Of a stretch of DNA of 64,000 nt, positions 1 through 10,636 are shown piece after piece. The notes under the pieces were generated by a model. The model was not told the DNA's origin. It saw only the letters and a program-made list of their open reading frames with translations, and did not search any database. Position numbers and translations under genes: made by a program. Source of the DNA: Tepidiforma sp. GTDB taxonomy: Bacteria; Chloroflexota; Dehalococcoidia; Tepidiformales; Tepidiformaceae. Numbering within the stretch: position 1 is the stretch's first letter; each line of letters opens with the position of its first letter. The DNA lies in assembly GCA_026003935.1 (NCBI GenBank), contig BPIE01000001.1:620001-684000 (forward strand). The letters are read 5' to 3'.

Positions 1-456
1 GCCGATGATGAAGAGGCGGATGTAGGGCATGGTGAATGCGCCGGTGACGGCGATGCCGCCCTGGAGCCAGGACGGTGTGGTGACCTGGACGTTGGGCGCG
101 CCGAAGATGGAGCGGGCGAGCTGCTGGAGCACGAGGCTGACGCCCCAGGTGGCGAGGAGGGTATCGAGCGGGCGGCCGTAGAGGCGCCGGATGAGGGTGA
201 CTTCGAGGGCCATGCCAACGGCGCCGGCGACGGCAAAGGCGAGGGGGAGCGCAAGGAGGAACGCGATATCGGCGCCGCCGGAGCCCACGAGGTTTTCGGT
301 GAGGTAGGCGCAGTAGGCCCCGATCATGATCATTTCGCCGTGGGCCATGTTGATGACGTTCATGAGGCCAAAGGAGAAGGCGAGGCCGATGGCGACGAGC
401 AGGAGAATGGAGCCGAGGCTGAGGCCGTTGAAGAGCTGCTGCAGCCAGATGTCCAT
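1..456 (-). CDS. urtB: Urea ABC transporter permease UrtB (5' part; runs off the window)
   Basis: First 152 codons of a branched-chain-amino-acid-type permease. UrtB forms one of the two membrane channels of the high-affinity urea importer UrtABCDE. The start reads MDIWLQQLFNGLSLGSILLL, followed by a hydrophobic segment and the stretch FGLMNVINMAHGEMIMIGAY, which is typical of LivH/UrtB permeases. The assignment to urea rather than amino acids rests on its place directly after urtA and the urease genes. The ATG has a good ribosome binding site (GGAGGG, 8 bases upstream). A strong hairpin separates it from urtA. The C-terminal part lies outside the window. Confidence 0.9.
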   Translation of the reverse strand, partial: MDIWLQQLFNGLSLGSILLLVAIGLAFSFGLMNVINMAHGEMIMIGAYCAYLTENLVGSGGADIAFLLALPLAFAVAGAVGMALEVTLIRRLYGRPLDTLLATWGVSLVLQQLARSIFGAPNVQVTTPSWLQGGIAVTGAFTMPYIRLFIIG

Positions 457-460
457 GGAA

Positions 461-482
461 GTTCCCTCCGAAATTCCCCGGG
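461..482 (-). repeat. Leader motif copy 1 (before urtB)
   Basis: A 22-base sequence of the form CCCGGGGAATTT..GGAGGGAAC on the minus strand. It contains the urtB ribosome binding site. Close copies lie in the leaders of urtA and topA. It may be a small conserved leader element or coincidence in GC-rich DNA. Confidence 0.4.
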
Positions 483-497
483 GTGCTGGAATGCTGC

Positions 498-526
498 GGC
501 GGGGATGGTGCCGGCCCATCCCCGCC
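498..526 (-). promoter_or_regulatory. Intercistronic hairpin between urtA and urtB
   Basis: Perfect 11-bp stem (GGCGGGGATGG / CCATCCCCGCC) with a 7-base loop, lying 20 bases after the urtA stop. No T-run follows. Such hairpins after a binding-protein gene commonly stabilise the upstream mRNA or attenuate read-through, so that the binding protein is made in excess over the permease. That role is inferred from position. Confidence 0.6.
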
Positions 527-546
527 GTCTCGGGATACGGCCCCCG

Positions 547-1860
547 CTAGGCTTTTTTCTCTTTGGCGAACTCGGCGCCCCACGGGTAGGTTTCGAGGTA
601 GGGGTCGGGTTCGACGGGGCCGGGAGTGGCCCAGATTTCGTCGATGAGGGCATCGCTCCGGATGCGGCCGATGCGGACCGTCTTGGAGATGTGGTGGTTG
701 GTAGGGTGGACCTTGACCATGCCCTCGGGTGCCGCGAATTGGAGGTTGGCCATCGCTTCTTTGACCTTTTCGACGTCGGTGGTGCCAGCCTTTTCGACGG
801 CCATGGCCCAGAGGTGGACGGAGATGTAGGCGGCCTCGACGGGGTCGGAGGTCGGGCGCTTCTTGCCGGACTTTTCGGTGAAGGCGTGGTAGGCAGGGAC
901 GAATTTTTCGTTTTCGGGGGTTTTCACGGTTTGGAAGTAGTTCCAGGCGACGAGGTGGCCTTCCATGACGTCGCCGCCGATGGCTGCGGCCTCTTCTTCG
1001 GCGATGGAGACGGACATGGTGGTGAGATCGGATGCCTTGATGCCTGCGTCGCGGAGCTGCTTGAAGAAGGCGACGTTGGAGTCGCCGTTCAGGGTGTTGT
1101 AGATGACGTCGGCGTTGGAGGATTTGATCTTGGCGATGAGGGTGGCGTACTCGGTGTGGCCGAGGGGAGTGTATTCCTCAGCGATGACGTTGCCGCCAGA
1201 GGCGCCGAGTTGAGCCTTGATGATCTTGTTGGCGGTGCGGGGGAAGACGTAGTCGGAGCCGACGAGGAAGAAGTTCTTCTTGCCCTCCTGGAGCAGGTAT
1301 TCAACGGAGGGGACAATTTGCTGATTGGTGGTGGCGCCGGTGTAGAAGATGTAGGGCGAGGATTCGAGACCTTCGTACTGGACGGGGTAGTAGAGGAGGG
1401 CTTTGTTGGATTCGAAGACGGGGAGGACGGCCTTTCGCGAGGCAGAGGTCCAGCAGCCGAAGGTGACGGCGACCTTATCGCTCTGGATGAGTTTCTTGGC
1501 CTTTTCGGCGAAGGTTGGCCAGTCGGAGGCGCCGTCTTCGACTTTTGGTTCGAGCTTTTTGCCAAGGACGCCGCCGGCGGCGTTGATCTCCTCGATGGCC
1601 ATGAGGTCGGCATCGCGGACGGCGACTTCGCTGACGGCCATGGTACCGCTGAGCGAATGGAGGATGCCGACCTTGATGGTGTCGCCGGAGCTCGAGCCGG
1701 AGGAGCCGGGGGTGGCGGAGGGCTCGTCGTCGTCGCCACCGCAAGCTGCCGCGAGGGAGGCGAGGGCCGGGGTGACGGCGAGGGCGGCGCCAGCCTTGAC
1801 GATGGCGCGGCGGCCGAGGCGCTTGCGGAGCCAGTAGTTGGTGCGCGGGTCGTTGTTCAT
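547..1860 (-). CDS. urtA: Urea ABC transporter substrate-binding protein UrtA
   Basis: Periplasmic-type urea-binding lipoprotein (437 aa) that feeds urea to UrtBC. The N-terminus has a twin-arginine stretch (Arg17-Arg18 in [10 protein letters not shown]), a hydrophobic segment and a lipobox LAAAC with Cys40 as the lipidated residue, followed by a GDDDE linker. The mature part matches the FmdD/UrtA type: [27 protein letters not shown] and [10 protein letters not shown] chose the ATG at 1860 because GAGGAG lies 10 bases upstream; another in-frame ATG at 1902 has no such site. It is the first transporter gene after ureD, so imported urea goes straight to the urease encoded upstream. Confidence 0.93.
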   Translation of the reverse strand: MNNDPRTNYWLRKRLGRRAIVKAGAALAVTPALASLAAACGGDDDEPSATPGSSGSSSGDTIKVGILHSLSGTMAVSEVAVRDADLMAIEEINAAGGVLGKKLEPKVEDGASDWPTFAEKAKKLIQSDKVAVTFGCWTSASRKAVLPVFESNKALLYYPVQYEGLESSPYIFYTGATTNQQIVPSVEYLLQEGKKNFFLVGSDYVFPRTANKIIKAQLGASGGNVIAEEYTPLGHTEYATLIAKIKSSNADVIYNTLNGDSNVAFFKQLRDAGIKASDLTTMSVSIAEEEAAAIGGDVMEGHLVAWNYFQTVKTPENEKFVPAYHAFTEKSGKKRPTSDPVEAAYISVHLWAMAVEKAGTTDVEKVKEAMANLQFAAPEGMVKVHPTNHHISKTVRIGRIRSDALIDEIWATPGPVEPDPYLETYPWGAEFAKEKKA

Positions 1861-1903
1861 CCAGTTGTACTCCTCTGCGAGATGGCCCGGGGAAGAGCTC
1901 AAT

Positions 1904-1925
1904 GTTCCCCCTGGAATTTCCCGGG
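1904..1925 (-). repeat. Leader motif copy 2 (before urtA)
   Basis: A 22-base sequence on the minus strand that agrees with the urtB leader copy at 18 of 22 positions: CCCGGG, then AAATTC, then GGGGGAAC. It lies between the ureD stop and the urtA start. A second CCCGGG 20 bases further on could pair with its start. Confidence 0.4.
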
Positions 1926-1953
1926 CATGGCGAGAAGGTAGGTGGCGGATGTT

Positions 1954-2745
1954 TCAGTACTCTTGCGGGCCTGTTTCGGGGAGTTTTCCGGGAGATGAAC
2001 AAAACTTCATGAGGGGGGCTTCGCGTAGGTGCGCAATGGCAGCTTCGAAAAAGGTGCGAGCTGCGGTGTAATCGGGCAGGATGGCGCGCACCTGGGTTCC
2101 CCCGGCGCGGAGGTCGGCGGCAGCCGCGAAGGGGAGGGATGCGGCGAGGTTGTTCCACCAGGCGGAAGCGGCGGGCGGCCAGCCGCCGAGGGCGATGACG
2201 CTGGCAACGACGTGGGTGCCACCGGGCCAGTCGGCGGGGAGGATGTGGACGTCTTCGTCGAGGGCCAGTGTGTCGCCAACGCGGAGGGCAGTGCGAAGAC
2301 GGAACTCGCGGAAGGCGGGGGACTCGTGGGCAGTGCGGCCAGCGGTGAAGGCCTGGAGGATGGCGAGCCCCCCGGCGGGGTGCACGGCGGCGTGGAGGAT
2401 GGAGGCGTGGCCGGCGCCAGCGTGGGGAATGAGAGTCCCGGGTGCGTAGATGAGCCGGGCACCGGGCTCGACGGTGATGCGGACGGCCGCGAGCGAAGGC
2501 GGTCCTGCTCGGAGAGGGGTGGCGGCAACGGCGGCCACGAGGGCGCTGGCGCCCTGGCGAACCGTGATGCGCGTGCGGAGGCGTTCACCGGGGAAGCACC
2601 CTTCGCCGATGAGCTGGTGGTGGACGGTGAGCCAGCCGCCGGAGGAGTCGCCGATGGTCCAGCGCTGGGGAGCGGCTGCGGCGGCTTCGAGGATGCGGGG
2701 CGTGCCGCCGGGCGCGCCAACGGCGAGCCGGGCGCTGAACGTCAT
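1954..2745 (-). CDS. ureD: Urease accessory protein UreD (UreH)
   Basis: Scaffold protein (263 aa) that binds apo-urease and recruits UreF and UreG for nickel delivery. Family signs are [18 protein letters not shown] near the N-terminus, [17 protein letters not shown] in the middle, and [17 protein letters not shown] further on. Its ATG overlaps the ureG stop by four bases (ATGA), which fixes the start and shows translational coupling. It is the last urease gene before the urea transporter. UreE is not seen in the window. Confidence 0.9.
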   Translation of the reverse strand: MTFSARLAVGAPGGTPRILEAAAAAPQRWTIGDSSGGWLTVHHQLIGEGCFPGERLRTRITVRQGASALVAAVAATPLRAGPPSLAAVRITVEPGARLIYAPGTLIPHAGAGHASILHAAVHPAGGLAILQAFTAGRTAHESPAFREFRLRTALRVGDTLALDEDVHILPADWPGGTHVVASVIALGGWPPAASAWWNNLAASLPFAAAADLRAGGTQVRAILPDYTAARTFFEAAIAHLREAPLMKFCSSPGKLPETGPQEY

Positions 2746-3413
2746 GACCGGAGGGCCGCGACCTGCGCGGTGACCCAGGAGGCGACGGCGGTCTGGTCGG
2801 CCGGGTCGTTCATGTTGGTGACGAGGATGGGGCGCTCGCCGCGGGCGGCGCGGGCATCGGCAAGCATCACGTCGACGCTGGCGCCGACGTAGGGGGCGAG
2901 GTCGCGTTTGTTGATGATGAGGAGGTCGGACCAGGTGGTGCCGGGGCCGCCCTTGCGGGGAATCTTGTCGCCGCCGGCGACGTCGATGACGTAGATGATG
3001 CGGTCGACCAGCTCGGGGCTGAAGGTGGCGGAGAGGTTGTCGCCGCCGCTCTCGATGAGGATGAGCTCGAGGCGCGGATGGCGGCTGGCGAGCTCGTCGA
3101 CGGCGGCGAGATTGAGGGAGGGGTCTTCGCGGATTGCGCTGTGGGGGCATGCCCCGGTGGCAACGCCGATGATGCGGTCGTCGGGGAGGGCTGCGTGACG
3201 ACGGAGGATGCGTGCGTCTTCGTCGGTGTAGATGTCGTTCGTGATGACGGCGAGGTCGATGAGTGGGAACAGCTTGCGGCTGAGGGCGAGGAGGGTGGAG
3301 GTTTTTCCGGAGCCGACGGGGCCGGCGACACCGATGCGGACGATACCGCGGGGGTCGATGGGGTGCCGGCGCGGGGCAGCCGGGAGGGCGGTGTGGGGGT
3401 GGCCTGCGGTCAT
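2742..3413 (-). CDS. ureG: Urease accessory GTPase UreG
   Basis: SIMIBI-class GTPase (223 aa) that drives nickel insertion into urease. P-loop GPVGSGKT lies near residue 31. The metal-binding CPH motif is in [11 protein letters not shown] (most homologues have GGCPHTAIRED, so one Gly is Ala here). Switch region [16 protein letters not shown] and guanine motif INKRDLAP are present. A 17-residue N-terminal tail precedes the conserved core. Overlaps of four bases with ureF and ureD point to a tightly coupled operon. Confidence 0.95.
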   Translation of the reverse strand: MTAGHPHTALPAAPRRHPIDPRGIVRIGVAGPVGSGKTSTLLALSRKLFPLIDLAVITNDIYTDEDARILRRHAALPDDRIIGVATGACPHSAIREDPSLNLAAVDELASRHPRLELILIESGGDNLSATFSPELVDRIIYVIDVAGGDKIPRKGGPGTTWSDLLIINKRDLAPYVGASVDVMLADARAARGERPILVTNMNDPADQTAVASWVTAQVAALRS

Positions 3414-4111
3414 GTGGCGAACATCCTGAAGGGGAGGTAGGGATGGCGCGCGGCGCCGATTTCAAGGGTGGGCAGCCAGCTGCCGAAATGGCGGGGCGGG
3501 CGCTCGGCAAGGACAGCGGCAACGGCTGCGCTGAGGGCGGGGGCCGCGCCCGCGAGGAGGCGGGCGGCAGCCGCGGGGCCGATGACGCCGAGGCGAGTGG
3601 CAGCGCTGATGAGGGATTGCATCATGCCCTGGGCGAGGGCGGCGAGCGTTTCGGGGAGGGGCACGCGGAGCTCGCGTGCTGCGGTCGAGAAGGCGACGGG
3701 GTAGTGGCCCTGGGTCTCCCCGGCGAGGACGGCGAGGCGGAACGGGTGACGGGCGAGGGAGGGCTCGATCTCGGTGACGAGGTCGAGGAGGCGGCGGCCC
3801 ATGGCGCGGCTCGAGGTTCGTTCGCCGGGGAGGGTAAGGGAGGCATCGAGGCGTTGGTCGGCGGCGAGGCGCCCTGCCGTCGAGCCGGCACGCCACGCGG
3901 CGGCGGCCGCGGGGAGGGTTTGCCGGCGGAGGGGCTGGGCTGCGACGCGCTCCAGGAGACGGGCGAGGTCGCTCTCGGCGCGGACGCGGCCCTCAGCGAC
4001 GAGGGTTTCGAGCCCGTGGCTGTAGGCGAAGCTGCCGACCGGGAAGGCGGAATCGGCAAGCTGGAGCAGGCGGAAGAGGGGGAGAACGGGAGGGCTGGAA
4101 TCCATGGGCAT
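3410..4111 (-). CDS. ureF: Urease accessory protein UreF
   Basis: All-helical UreF (233 aa), which bridges UreD-bound urease and UreG and gates GTP hydrolysis. The N-terminal signature [20 protein letters not shown] is clear, followed by a typical [11 protein letters not shown] segment and a C-terminal ASLP-like end ([20 protein letters not shown]). It starts 3 bases after the ureC stop and overlaps ureG by four bases. Confidence 0.93.
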   Translation of the reverse strand: MPMDSSPPVLPLFRLLQLADSAFPVGSFAYSHGLETLVAEGRVRAESDLARLLERVAAQPLRRQTLPAAAAAWRAGSTAGRLAADQRLDASLTLPGERTSSRAMGRRLLDLVTEIEPSLARHPFRLAVLAGETQGHYPVAFSTAARELRVPLPETLAALAQGMMQSLISAATRLGVIGPAAAARLLAGAAPALSAAVAAVLAERPPRHFGSWLPTLEIGAARHPYLPFRMFAT

Positions 4112-4114
4112 GGC

Positions 4115-5815
4115 TCAGAACAGGAAGTAGCGGCGGGCCATGGGGAGGGTTGCGGCGGGTTCGTAGAGAGCGGGCTCGCCGTCGACGGTGACGGCGAAGG
4201 TTTCAGGGTCGACGCGGATTTCGGGGAGGGCGTCGTTGCGGACCATGTCGCGCTTGCCGATGGAGCGGGTTTTTTCGACGGCGACGGCGGGTGTTCGGAG
4301 TCCGAGGCGAGCAGGGACGCCGGCATCGAGCGCGGCGCGGGAGAGGAAGATCCGCCGGGCGGCGGGGACGCGAGCCCCAAACATGGGCCGGTAACGGACC
4401 GGCTCGGGAGTGGGGATGCTGGCGCCGGGGTCGCCCATGGCGGCCCAGGCGATCATGCCGCCTTTGATGACGAGCTCGGGTTTGATGCCGAAGAAGGCGG
4501 GGTGCCAGAGGACGATATCGGCGAGCTTGCCGGCTTCGATGGAGCCGACGGTATGGGCGATGCCCTGGGCGATAGCGGGGTTGATGGTGTACTTGGCGAT
4601 GTACCGCTTGATGCGCTCGTTGTCGGCGCCGGGCGGGTCGCCTGGGAGGGGACCGCGCTGGAGCTTCATCTTGTGGGCGGTTTGCCAGGTGCGGAGGACG
4701 ACTTCGCCCGCTCGGCCCATGGCCTGACTATCGGAGGAGGTCATGGAGATGGCGCCGAGGTCGTGAAGGATGTCCTCGGCGGCGATGGTGCTGGGGCGAA
4801 TGCGCGACTCGGCGAAGGCGACGTCTTCGGGGACGGCGGGGTTGAGGTGATGGCAGACCATGAGCATGTCGAGATGCTCCTGGACGGTGTTGACGGTGAA
4901 GGGCCGGGTGGGGTTGGTGGAGGAGGGGAGGACGTTGGGGAGGCCGGCGACGCGGATGATGTCGGGGGCGTGGCCGCCGCCGGCGCCTTCGGTGTGGAAG
5001 GTATGGATGGTGCGGCCGGCGATGGCTTCGATGGTGGATTCGACGAAGCCGGCTTCGTTGAGGGTATCGGTGTGGATGGCGACCTGGATATCGAAGGCAT
5101 CGGCGACGCGGAGGGCGGTATCGATGGCGGAGGGGGTTGAGCCCCAGTCTTCGTGGAGCTTGAGGCCGCAGGCGCCGGCTTCGACCTGCTCCCAGAGGGC
5201 GGTGACATCGGTGGTGTTGCCTTTGCCGAGGAAGCCGAGGTTGACGGGGTAGGTGTCGGCGGCTTCGAGCATGCGTTCGATGTTCCAGCGGCCGGGGGTG
5301 CAGGTAGTGGCGTTGGTGCCGGTGGCGGGGCCGGTGCCGCCGCCGATCATGGTGGTGATGCCGTTGGTGAGGGCTTCTTCCACCTGCTGGGGACAGATGA
5401 AGTGGATGTGGGCGTCGATGCCGCCGGGGGTGGCGATGAGGTGTTCGCCGGCGATGACTTCGGTGCGGGGACCGATGACGAGGCCGGGGGTGATGCCGTC
5501 CATGGTGTCGGGGTTGCCGGCGGCGCCGATGCCGACGATGAGACCGGCGCGGATGCCGATGTCGGCCTTGACGATGCCCCAGTGGTCGATGATGACGGCG
5601 TTGGTGATGACGAGGTCGAGGGCTTCGGCGGGGGTGGCGATTTGGGCCATGCCGTCGCGGATGGTCTTGCCGCCGCCGAAGCAGGGTTCGTCGCCGGGGG
5701 TGTGGAAGTCGTGCTCGATGAGAGCGTACAGGTCGGTGTCGGCGAGGCGGACGCGGTCGCCGGCGGTCGGCCCGTAGAGATGGGCGTAGCGTTGACGGGA
5801 GAGGGACTGGCTCAC
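4115..5815 (-). CDS. ureC: Urease alpha subunit UreC (catalytic)
   Basis: Nickel enzyme that hydrolyses urea to ammonia and carbamate (566 aa, the usual length). Ni ligands and active-site residues are all visible: HIHF (two His), the carbamylated Lys in LKLHEDWG, His in AIHTDTLNE, His in [12 protein letters not shown], the flap His in MVCHHLN, and Asp in SSDSQAMGR. The N-terminal [16 protein letters not shown] is typical. It overlaps ureB by four bases. Nothing suggests loss of activity. Confidence 0.98.
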   Translation of the reverse strand: MSQSLSRQRYAHLYGPTAGDRVRLADTDLYALIEHDFHTPGDEPCFGGGKTIRDGMAQIATPAEALDLVITNAVIIDHWGIVKADIGIRAGLIVGIGAAGNPDTMDGITPGLVIGPRTEVIAGEHLIATPGGIDAHIHFICPQQVEEALTNGITTMIGGGTGPATGTNATTCTPGRWNIERMLEAADTYPVNLGFLGKGNTTDVTALWEQVEAGACGLKLHEDWGSTPSAIDTALRVADAFDIQVAIHTDTLNEAGFVESTIEAIAGRTIHTFHTEGAGGGHAPDIIRVAGLPNVLPSSTNPTRPFTVNTVQEHLDMLMVCHHLNPAVPEDVAFAESRIRPSTIAAEDILHDLGAISMTSSDSQAMGRAGEVVLRTWQTAHKMKLQRGPLPGDPPGADNERIKRYIAKYTINPAIAQGIAHTVGSIEAGKLADIVLWHPAFFGIKPELVIKGGMIAWAAMGDPGASIPTPEPVRYRPMFGARVPAARRIFLSRAALDAGVPARLGLRTPAVAVEKTRSIGKRDMVRNDALPEIRVDPETFAVTVDGEPALYEPAATLPMARRYFLF

Positions 5816-6192
5816 CGGATGAACCCTTTCGTGCGGGCGGCTTCGAGGGCGGTTTCGAGGGTGCCCCCGGCGGAGAGGCCGTTGAACCCGACGATGCGGC
5901 GGGCCCCTCCAAAGGGGACGAGGCGGACCCTGTGGGTTTGGCCGGCTTCGAACCGGACGGCGGTGCCGGCAGGGATATCGAGACGACGGCCGTAGGCGAG
6001 CCGGCGTTCGAAGCGGAGGGCGGGGTTGGCTTCGAAGAAGTGGAAATGGGAGCCGACCTGGACGGCGCGGTCGCCGGTGTTGGTCACGTCGAGCTCGACG
6101 GTGTCGCGGCCGGCGTTGATGAGGATTTCGCCGTCCCCGAAGAGAATGGCGCCGGGGAGGGAGGGGTCGCGGTCGGGGCCTGCGGTGCTCAT
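5812..6192 (-). CDS. ureB: Urease beta subunit UreB
   Basis: Small structural subunit (126 aa) of the urease (UreABC)3 complex. Typical segments are [38 protein letters not shown] and [10 protein letters not shown]. The beta and gamma subunits are separate genes, as in most bacteria, and not fused as in Helicobacter. Four-base overlaps with ureA and ureC show coupling. Confidence 0.95.
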   Translation of the reverse strand: MSTAGPDRDPSLPGAILFGDGEILINAGRDTVELDVTNTGDRAVQVGSHFHFFEANPALRFERRLAYGRRLDIPAGTAVRFEAGQTHRVRLVPFGGARRIVGFNGLSAGGTLETALEAARTKGFIR

Positions 6193-6491
6193 GGGATGGG
6201 CTGGTGGAGGGTGACGAGTTTGGTGCCGTCGGGGAAGGTGGCTTCGACCTGGACGCTCTCGATCATTTCGGGGACGCCTTCGAGGACGTCGTCGCGGGTG
6301 AGGAAGCGGCCTTGCATGGCCATGAGCTCGGCGACGGAGCGGCCGTCGCGGGCGGCTTCGAGGAGGCCGGAGGCGATGATGGCGACGGCTTCGGGGTAGT
6401 TGAGCTTCAGGCCGCGAGCGCGGCGCTCGCGGGCGAGCATGGCTGCGAGGCTAATGAGGAGTTTGTCGACTTCGCGCTCGGTCAGTCGCAT
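6189..6491 (-). CDS. ureA: Urease gamma subunit UreA
   Basis: Smallest urease subunit (100 aa). Nearly the whole sequence follows the family pattern: [42 protein letters not shown] and [20 protein letters not shown]. An AGGAG ribosome binding site lies 7 bases before the ATG. It opens the urease gene set. A 116-base spacer with an inverted repeat separates it from the MoaD-like gene, so an internal promoter is possible there. Confidence 0.95.
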   Translation of the reverse strand: MRLTEREVDKLLISLAAMLARERRARGLKLNYPEAVAIIASGLLEAARDGRSVAELMAMQGRFLTRDDVLEGVPEMIESVQVEATFPDGTKLVTLHQPIP

Positions 6492-6570
6492 CGGTGCTCC
6501 TGCGGGTGTGGTGATGGTTGGACGGTAGGCAGGAGCGGTTTCGGACGTGTTTCGTGGCCGGGTGCGGCTG

Positions 6571-6589
6571 GCGTTCGTAACAGGAACGC
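6571..6589. promoter_or_regulatory. Inverted repeat before ureA (possible operator)
   Basis: GCGTTC and GAACGC flank a 7-base centre in the 116-base gap between the MoaD-like gene and ureA. It could be a regulator site or an mRNA hairpin. No regulator gene lies nearby. Confidence 0.3.
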
Positions 6590-6607
6590 AACAGAGGCGG
6601 TCCCGGG

Positions 6608-6871
6608 TCAGCCGCCGCCGAGGGCGGGGACGATGGTCAGCTCGGCGGCGGGTGCGATGGCGTCGTGAAGGGCGAGGGGGAGGATTTCGCCGTCGACTGC
6701 GAAGGCGAGCTCAGGGCGGAGCCGGCCTTCGTCGACGACGCGGGCGTAGAACCCGGGGCAGCGGGCATCGACGGCGCGGAGGAGCTCGTCGACGGTTGAG
6801 GCGTCGACCTCGAGCTGCTGCGACCCTCCGCAGAGGGTGCGGAGGGTCGCAGGGATGATGATGCGGGCCAT
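6608..6871 (-). CDS. MoaD/ThiS-family sulfur-carrier-like protein
   Basis: Small beta-grasp protein (87 aa) ending in ALGGG, with the Gly-Gly tail that is adenylated and thiolated in MoaD and ThiS. Residues [22 protein letters not shown] fit the MoaD half of the family, and [10 protein letters not shown] the C-terminus. Its ATG overlaps the stop of the molybdenum-subunit gene by four bases. A role in molybdopterin sulfur supply for the adjacent hydroxylase is therefore likely but inferred. It could also serve another pathway. Confidence 0.75.
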   Translation of the reverse strand: MARIIIPATLRTLCGGSQQLEVDASTVDELLRAVDARCPGFYARVVDEGRLRPELAFAVDGEILPLALHDAIAPAAELTIVPALGGG

Positions 6872-9131
6872 CAGGCGAGGCCGTTGAGCGCCTCGACGAT
6901 GCGGCGCGGCGACATGGGCAGCTCGGTGAAGCGGTGGCCGGTGGCATCGTAGATGGCGTTGGCGATGGCGGCGAGGGGCGGGACGATGGGGACTTCGCCG
7001 ACGCCGCGGACGCCGTAGGGGTGGCCGGGGTTGGGGACCTCGACGAGGATGGTGTCGATCATGGGGACGTCGAGGGCGGTGGGCATGCGGTAGTCGAGGA
7101 AGCTGGAGTTGACCATGCGGCCCTGTTCGTCGAAGACGTATTCTTCATTGAGGGCCCAACCGATGCCCTGGACGACGCCGCCCTGGATTTGGCCTTCGAC
7201 GTAGGAGGGGTGGATGGCGGTGCCGACGTCCTGGACGGCGGTATAGCGGAGGATGGTAACTTTGCCGGTTTCGGGGTCGACTTCGACATCGACGATGTGG
7301 GTGCCGTAGGCGCCGCCGACGCCGCGTGCGACGAGGGAGGCTTTGCCGGTGATGGGGCCGCCGGTGCGGGCGGACTGGGCGGCGAGCTCTTTGAAGGTGA
7401 GCTGGCGGCCGTCTTTCTTGCTGCGGATGATGCCGTCGGTGTATTCGACGTCGTCTTCGGGGAGGCCCCAGAGCTTGGCGGCGCGGGCGACCATTTCCCT
7501 GCGCACGGCCATGCCGGCTTCGTAGACGGCCATTCCGGTGGCGAAGGTGGTGCGGCTGCCGCCGGTGACGTCGTTGTGGCCGATGGAGTCGGTATCGACG
7601 ACGGAGGGCCGGATGGATTCGTAGGGGATGCCGAGGGTTTCGGCGAGCTGCATGGCGAGGGATGCGCGGGTGCCGCCGATGTCGGTGGAGCCTTCGATGA
7701 GGTTGACGGTGCCGTCGGTGTTGACGGCTACGACGACACTGGACTGCATGCCGCCGTTGAACCAGTAGCCGGAGGCGACGCCGCGGCCGCGGTAGGGGCC
7801 TTCGATGGGGGAGCGGTAGTGGTCGGAGTTGAGGGCGGCCTCGACGCATTCTTCGTGGCCGATGCGGGGGAAGGCGATGCCGTTGACCATCCTGGTGCCC
7901 TTGCGGGCGGAGTTGACCTTGCGGAAGACGAGGGGGTCGACGTCCTGGCGGCGGGCGAGCTCGTCGATGATGCTTTCGATGGCGAAGGCTGCGGCGGGGG
8001 CGCCGGGAGCGCGGTAGGCGGCGGTCTTGGGCTTGTTGACCACGACGTCGTAGGCGTCGATGACGAAGTTTTCGACGTTGTAGGGGGCGAGCATGGTCAT
8101 GGAGCCGGCGCCAACGGAGGAGCCGGGGAAGGCGCCTGCTTCGTAGAAGAGGCTGGCCTGGACGGCGGTGAGACGGTCACCCTTCGCGGCGGCCTTGACG
8201 CGGATGACGGTGCCGGAGGTGGGACCGGTGCCTTCGAAGACTTCGGTCCGCGACATGACGATTTTGACGGGCCGGCCGCTCTTCTTCGAGAGGAGCGCGG
8301 CGACGGGGTCGAGGTAGATTGGCAGCTTGCCGCCGAAGCCGCCGCCAATCTCCATTGGGACGACTTTGACCTGGGCGATGGGCTTCTTGAGGACCTCGGC
8401 GACGAGGTTGCGGACGGCGAAGGCGCCCTGGGTGCTGGTCCAGATGGTGAGGGTGCCGTCGGCATTCCAGTTGGCGGTGGAGTTTTGCGGCTCGATGTAG
8501 CCCTGGTGGACCATTTTGGTGCGGAATTCGCGTTCGACGACGACGTCGGCCTCGGCGAAGGCGGCCTCGACATCGCCAGCCTGGAAGCGGTTGTAGCTGG
8601 CGACGTTGGAAGGCTTTTCGCTGAGCTCGCCGGTCATGAGCGTCCTGGTGCGGCGGGTGTCGTCGAGGAGGGGGGCATCCTCTCGCATGGCGTCGAGGAC
8701 GTCGAGGACGGGCGGGAGGATTTCGTATTCGACACGGATGAGTTTGAGCGCTTCCTCGGCGAGGTGGGGGCTGGTGGCAGCGACTGCGGCGACGGCGTGG
8801 CCGCGGTAGAGGACCTTCTCTGAGGCGAGGATGTTTTCGCTGACTTCTTTGACGTTGACGGCGCTTTCACCGAGCTCTTCGACGCGGTCGGCTGCGGCGG
8901 GGAGGTCGGCGTGGGTGACGACGGCGAGGACGCCGGGCGCCTTTTCCGCATCGGAGGTGTCGATGCGAAGGATGCGGGCATGGGCATGGGGGCTGCGCAG
9001 GATCTTGCCGTGGATCATGCCCGGAAGGCGGACATCGGCGCCGTACAGGGCCTTGCCGGTGACTTTTTCGACGCCGTCGGGGCGGATGGGGCGGGTGCCG
9101 ATGACGCGGTAGGCGGGGCGTTCGATGGTGG

Positions 9132-9135
<4 letters not shown>
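6871..9135 (-). CDS. Xanthine dehydrogenase-family molybdopterin-binding large subunit
   Basis: Mo-cofactor subunit (754 aa) of a three-subunit molybdenum hydroxylase. Motifs: GKALYGADVRLPGM near the N-terminus, Q-loop EPQNSTANW, MEIGGGFGGKLPIYLDP, AAYRAPGAPAAAFAIES, and the catalytic Glu in RGVGEVPIVPP. The form I CO-dehydrogenase loop AYRCSFR is absent (AYRAPG here), which argues against CO oxidation. The substrate cannot be read from sequence; purines are plausible given the urease genes that follow. The start at 9135 overlaps the 2Fe-2S gene stop by four bases; an open frame extends further upstream but lies inside that gene. Confidence 0.9.
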
Positions 9136-9614
<479 letters not shown>

Positions 9615-9633
9615 GGGCGGGTTCGGACTCCTG

Positions 9634-10506
9634 TCAGTTGGCCGCGCGGATGCGGCGGAGGGCGTTTTCGAGGGCGCGGACGGTGAGGACGCGGGCGAGG
9701 TGACGGCGCTGGGCGGCGCTGCCGCGCATGTCGTCGATGGGGCTGGCGGCGTCGTACGCGGCCTGGCCGGCGGCAGCGAAGGCGTCAGCATCGGGAAGGC
9801 GGCCGAGAAGAGCGTCCCGGGCAGCGGGGACGAGGATGGGGGTTGGGGCGACGGCGCCGAGTGCGACGCGGGCGTCGGCGATACGGCCGCCGGGGTCGAG
9901 CGCAAGGAAGGCGCCGGAGGAGGCGACGGCGATGTCCATTTCGTTGCGGGGGATGAATCGGTGGTAGAAGGCGGCGGCATTCGCGGGGAGGGCGGGCACG
10001 CGGATGGAGATGAGCACCTCGCCGGGCTGGAGGGCGTTGCGCCCGGGCCCGAGGAAGAAGCTGGCAACGGGCAGGGTGCGTTCGCCGGAAGGGCCGGCAA
10101 TGCGAAGGTCTGCGCCGAGAACCATGAGGGCGGGCGAGGAGTCGGCGGCGGGGCTGGCGTTGCAGAGGTTGCCGCCGAGGCTGGCGCGCGACTGGATGGC
10201 TATGCCGCCGATGAGGGAGGCGGCATCGACGAGGGCGGGGAAGCGGCTGCGGACGGCGGGGTTCTCGTAGACCTCAGCGAGCGGGACGGCAGCGCCGATT
10301 TCGAGGGAGCCGTCTGGGTGCTCGGTCAGCGCGGTGAGCTCGGGGATCCGCTTCAGGTCGATGAGGAGGTCGCAGGAGCGGCGGCCCTCCCGGAGCTGGA
10401 TGATGACGTCGGTGCCGCCAGCGAGGAAGAGGACGCGGCGGCCATTGCTTGCGAGGGACAGGGCCTCGGCGAGGGAGCCGGGGCGGGCATAGTCGAATGC
10501 TTGCAT
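9634..10506 (-). CDS. Molybdenum hydroxylase FAD-binding subunit
   Basis: FAD subunit (290 aa) of the same hydroxylase. FAD motifs are FLAGGTDVIIQL near residue 27 and IGGIAIQSRASLGGNLCNAS in the middle, with PAADSSPALMVLGA just after. It starts with MQAFDYARPGSLAEAL. The ATG has AAGG upstream and a -10 box TATGAT about 50 bases upstream, so this is the first gene of the hydroxylase block and perhaps of the whole urease block. Confidence 0.92.
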   Translation of the reverse strand: MQAFDYARPGSLAEALSLASNGRRVLFLAGGTDVIIQLREGRRSCDLLIDLKRIPELTALTEHPDGSLEIGAAVPLAEVYENPAVRSRFPALVDAASLIGGIAIQSRASLGGNLCNASPAADSSPALMVLGADLRIAGPSGERTLPVASFFLGPGRNALQPGEVLISIRVPALPANAAAFYHRFIPRNEMDIAVASSGAFLALDPGGRIADARVALGAVAPTPILVPAARDALLGRLPDADAFAAAGQAAYDAASPIDDMRGSAAQRRHLARVLTVRALENALRRIRAAN

Positions 10507-10554
10507 GGACCTTCCCGGGGCAGGATGGCGGCTGAGGCCGCTTCGTAACCGTTG

Positions 10555-10560
10555 ATCATA
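10555..10560 (-). promoter_or_regulatory. -10 box for the hydroxylase/urease block
   Basis: TATGAT on the minus strand, 48 bases before the FAD-subunit ATG. No good -35 box is visible 16-18 bases further upstream, so an activator may be needed. Confidence 0.45.
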
Positions 10561-10623
10561 CGCCGGTTGCCGGGCGGCCGTGTTTGCGAGCTGTGCGACG
10601 GCTGTGCGGTGACGCGGTGGACG

Positions 10624-10629
10624 TAGAAT
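10624..10629 (+). promoter_or_regulatory. -10 box, leaderless promoter of the DUF2207 gene
   Basis: TAGAAT ends 7 bases before the ATG at 10637. This places the transcript start at or next to the start codon. No ribosome binding site is present. The earlier in-frame ATG at 10628 overlaps this box and is unlikely to be used. Confidence 0.5.
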
Positions 10630-10636
10630 GCGGCGC

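Noticed and set aside
340-8823. Long plus-strand open frames opposite urtA, the urease genes and the hydroxylase
   Set aside because: Gly/Asp/Val-rich translations without domains; the minus strand carries clear enzymes with coupled starts.
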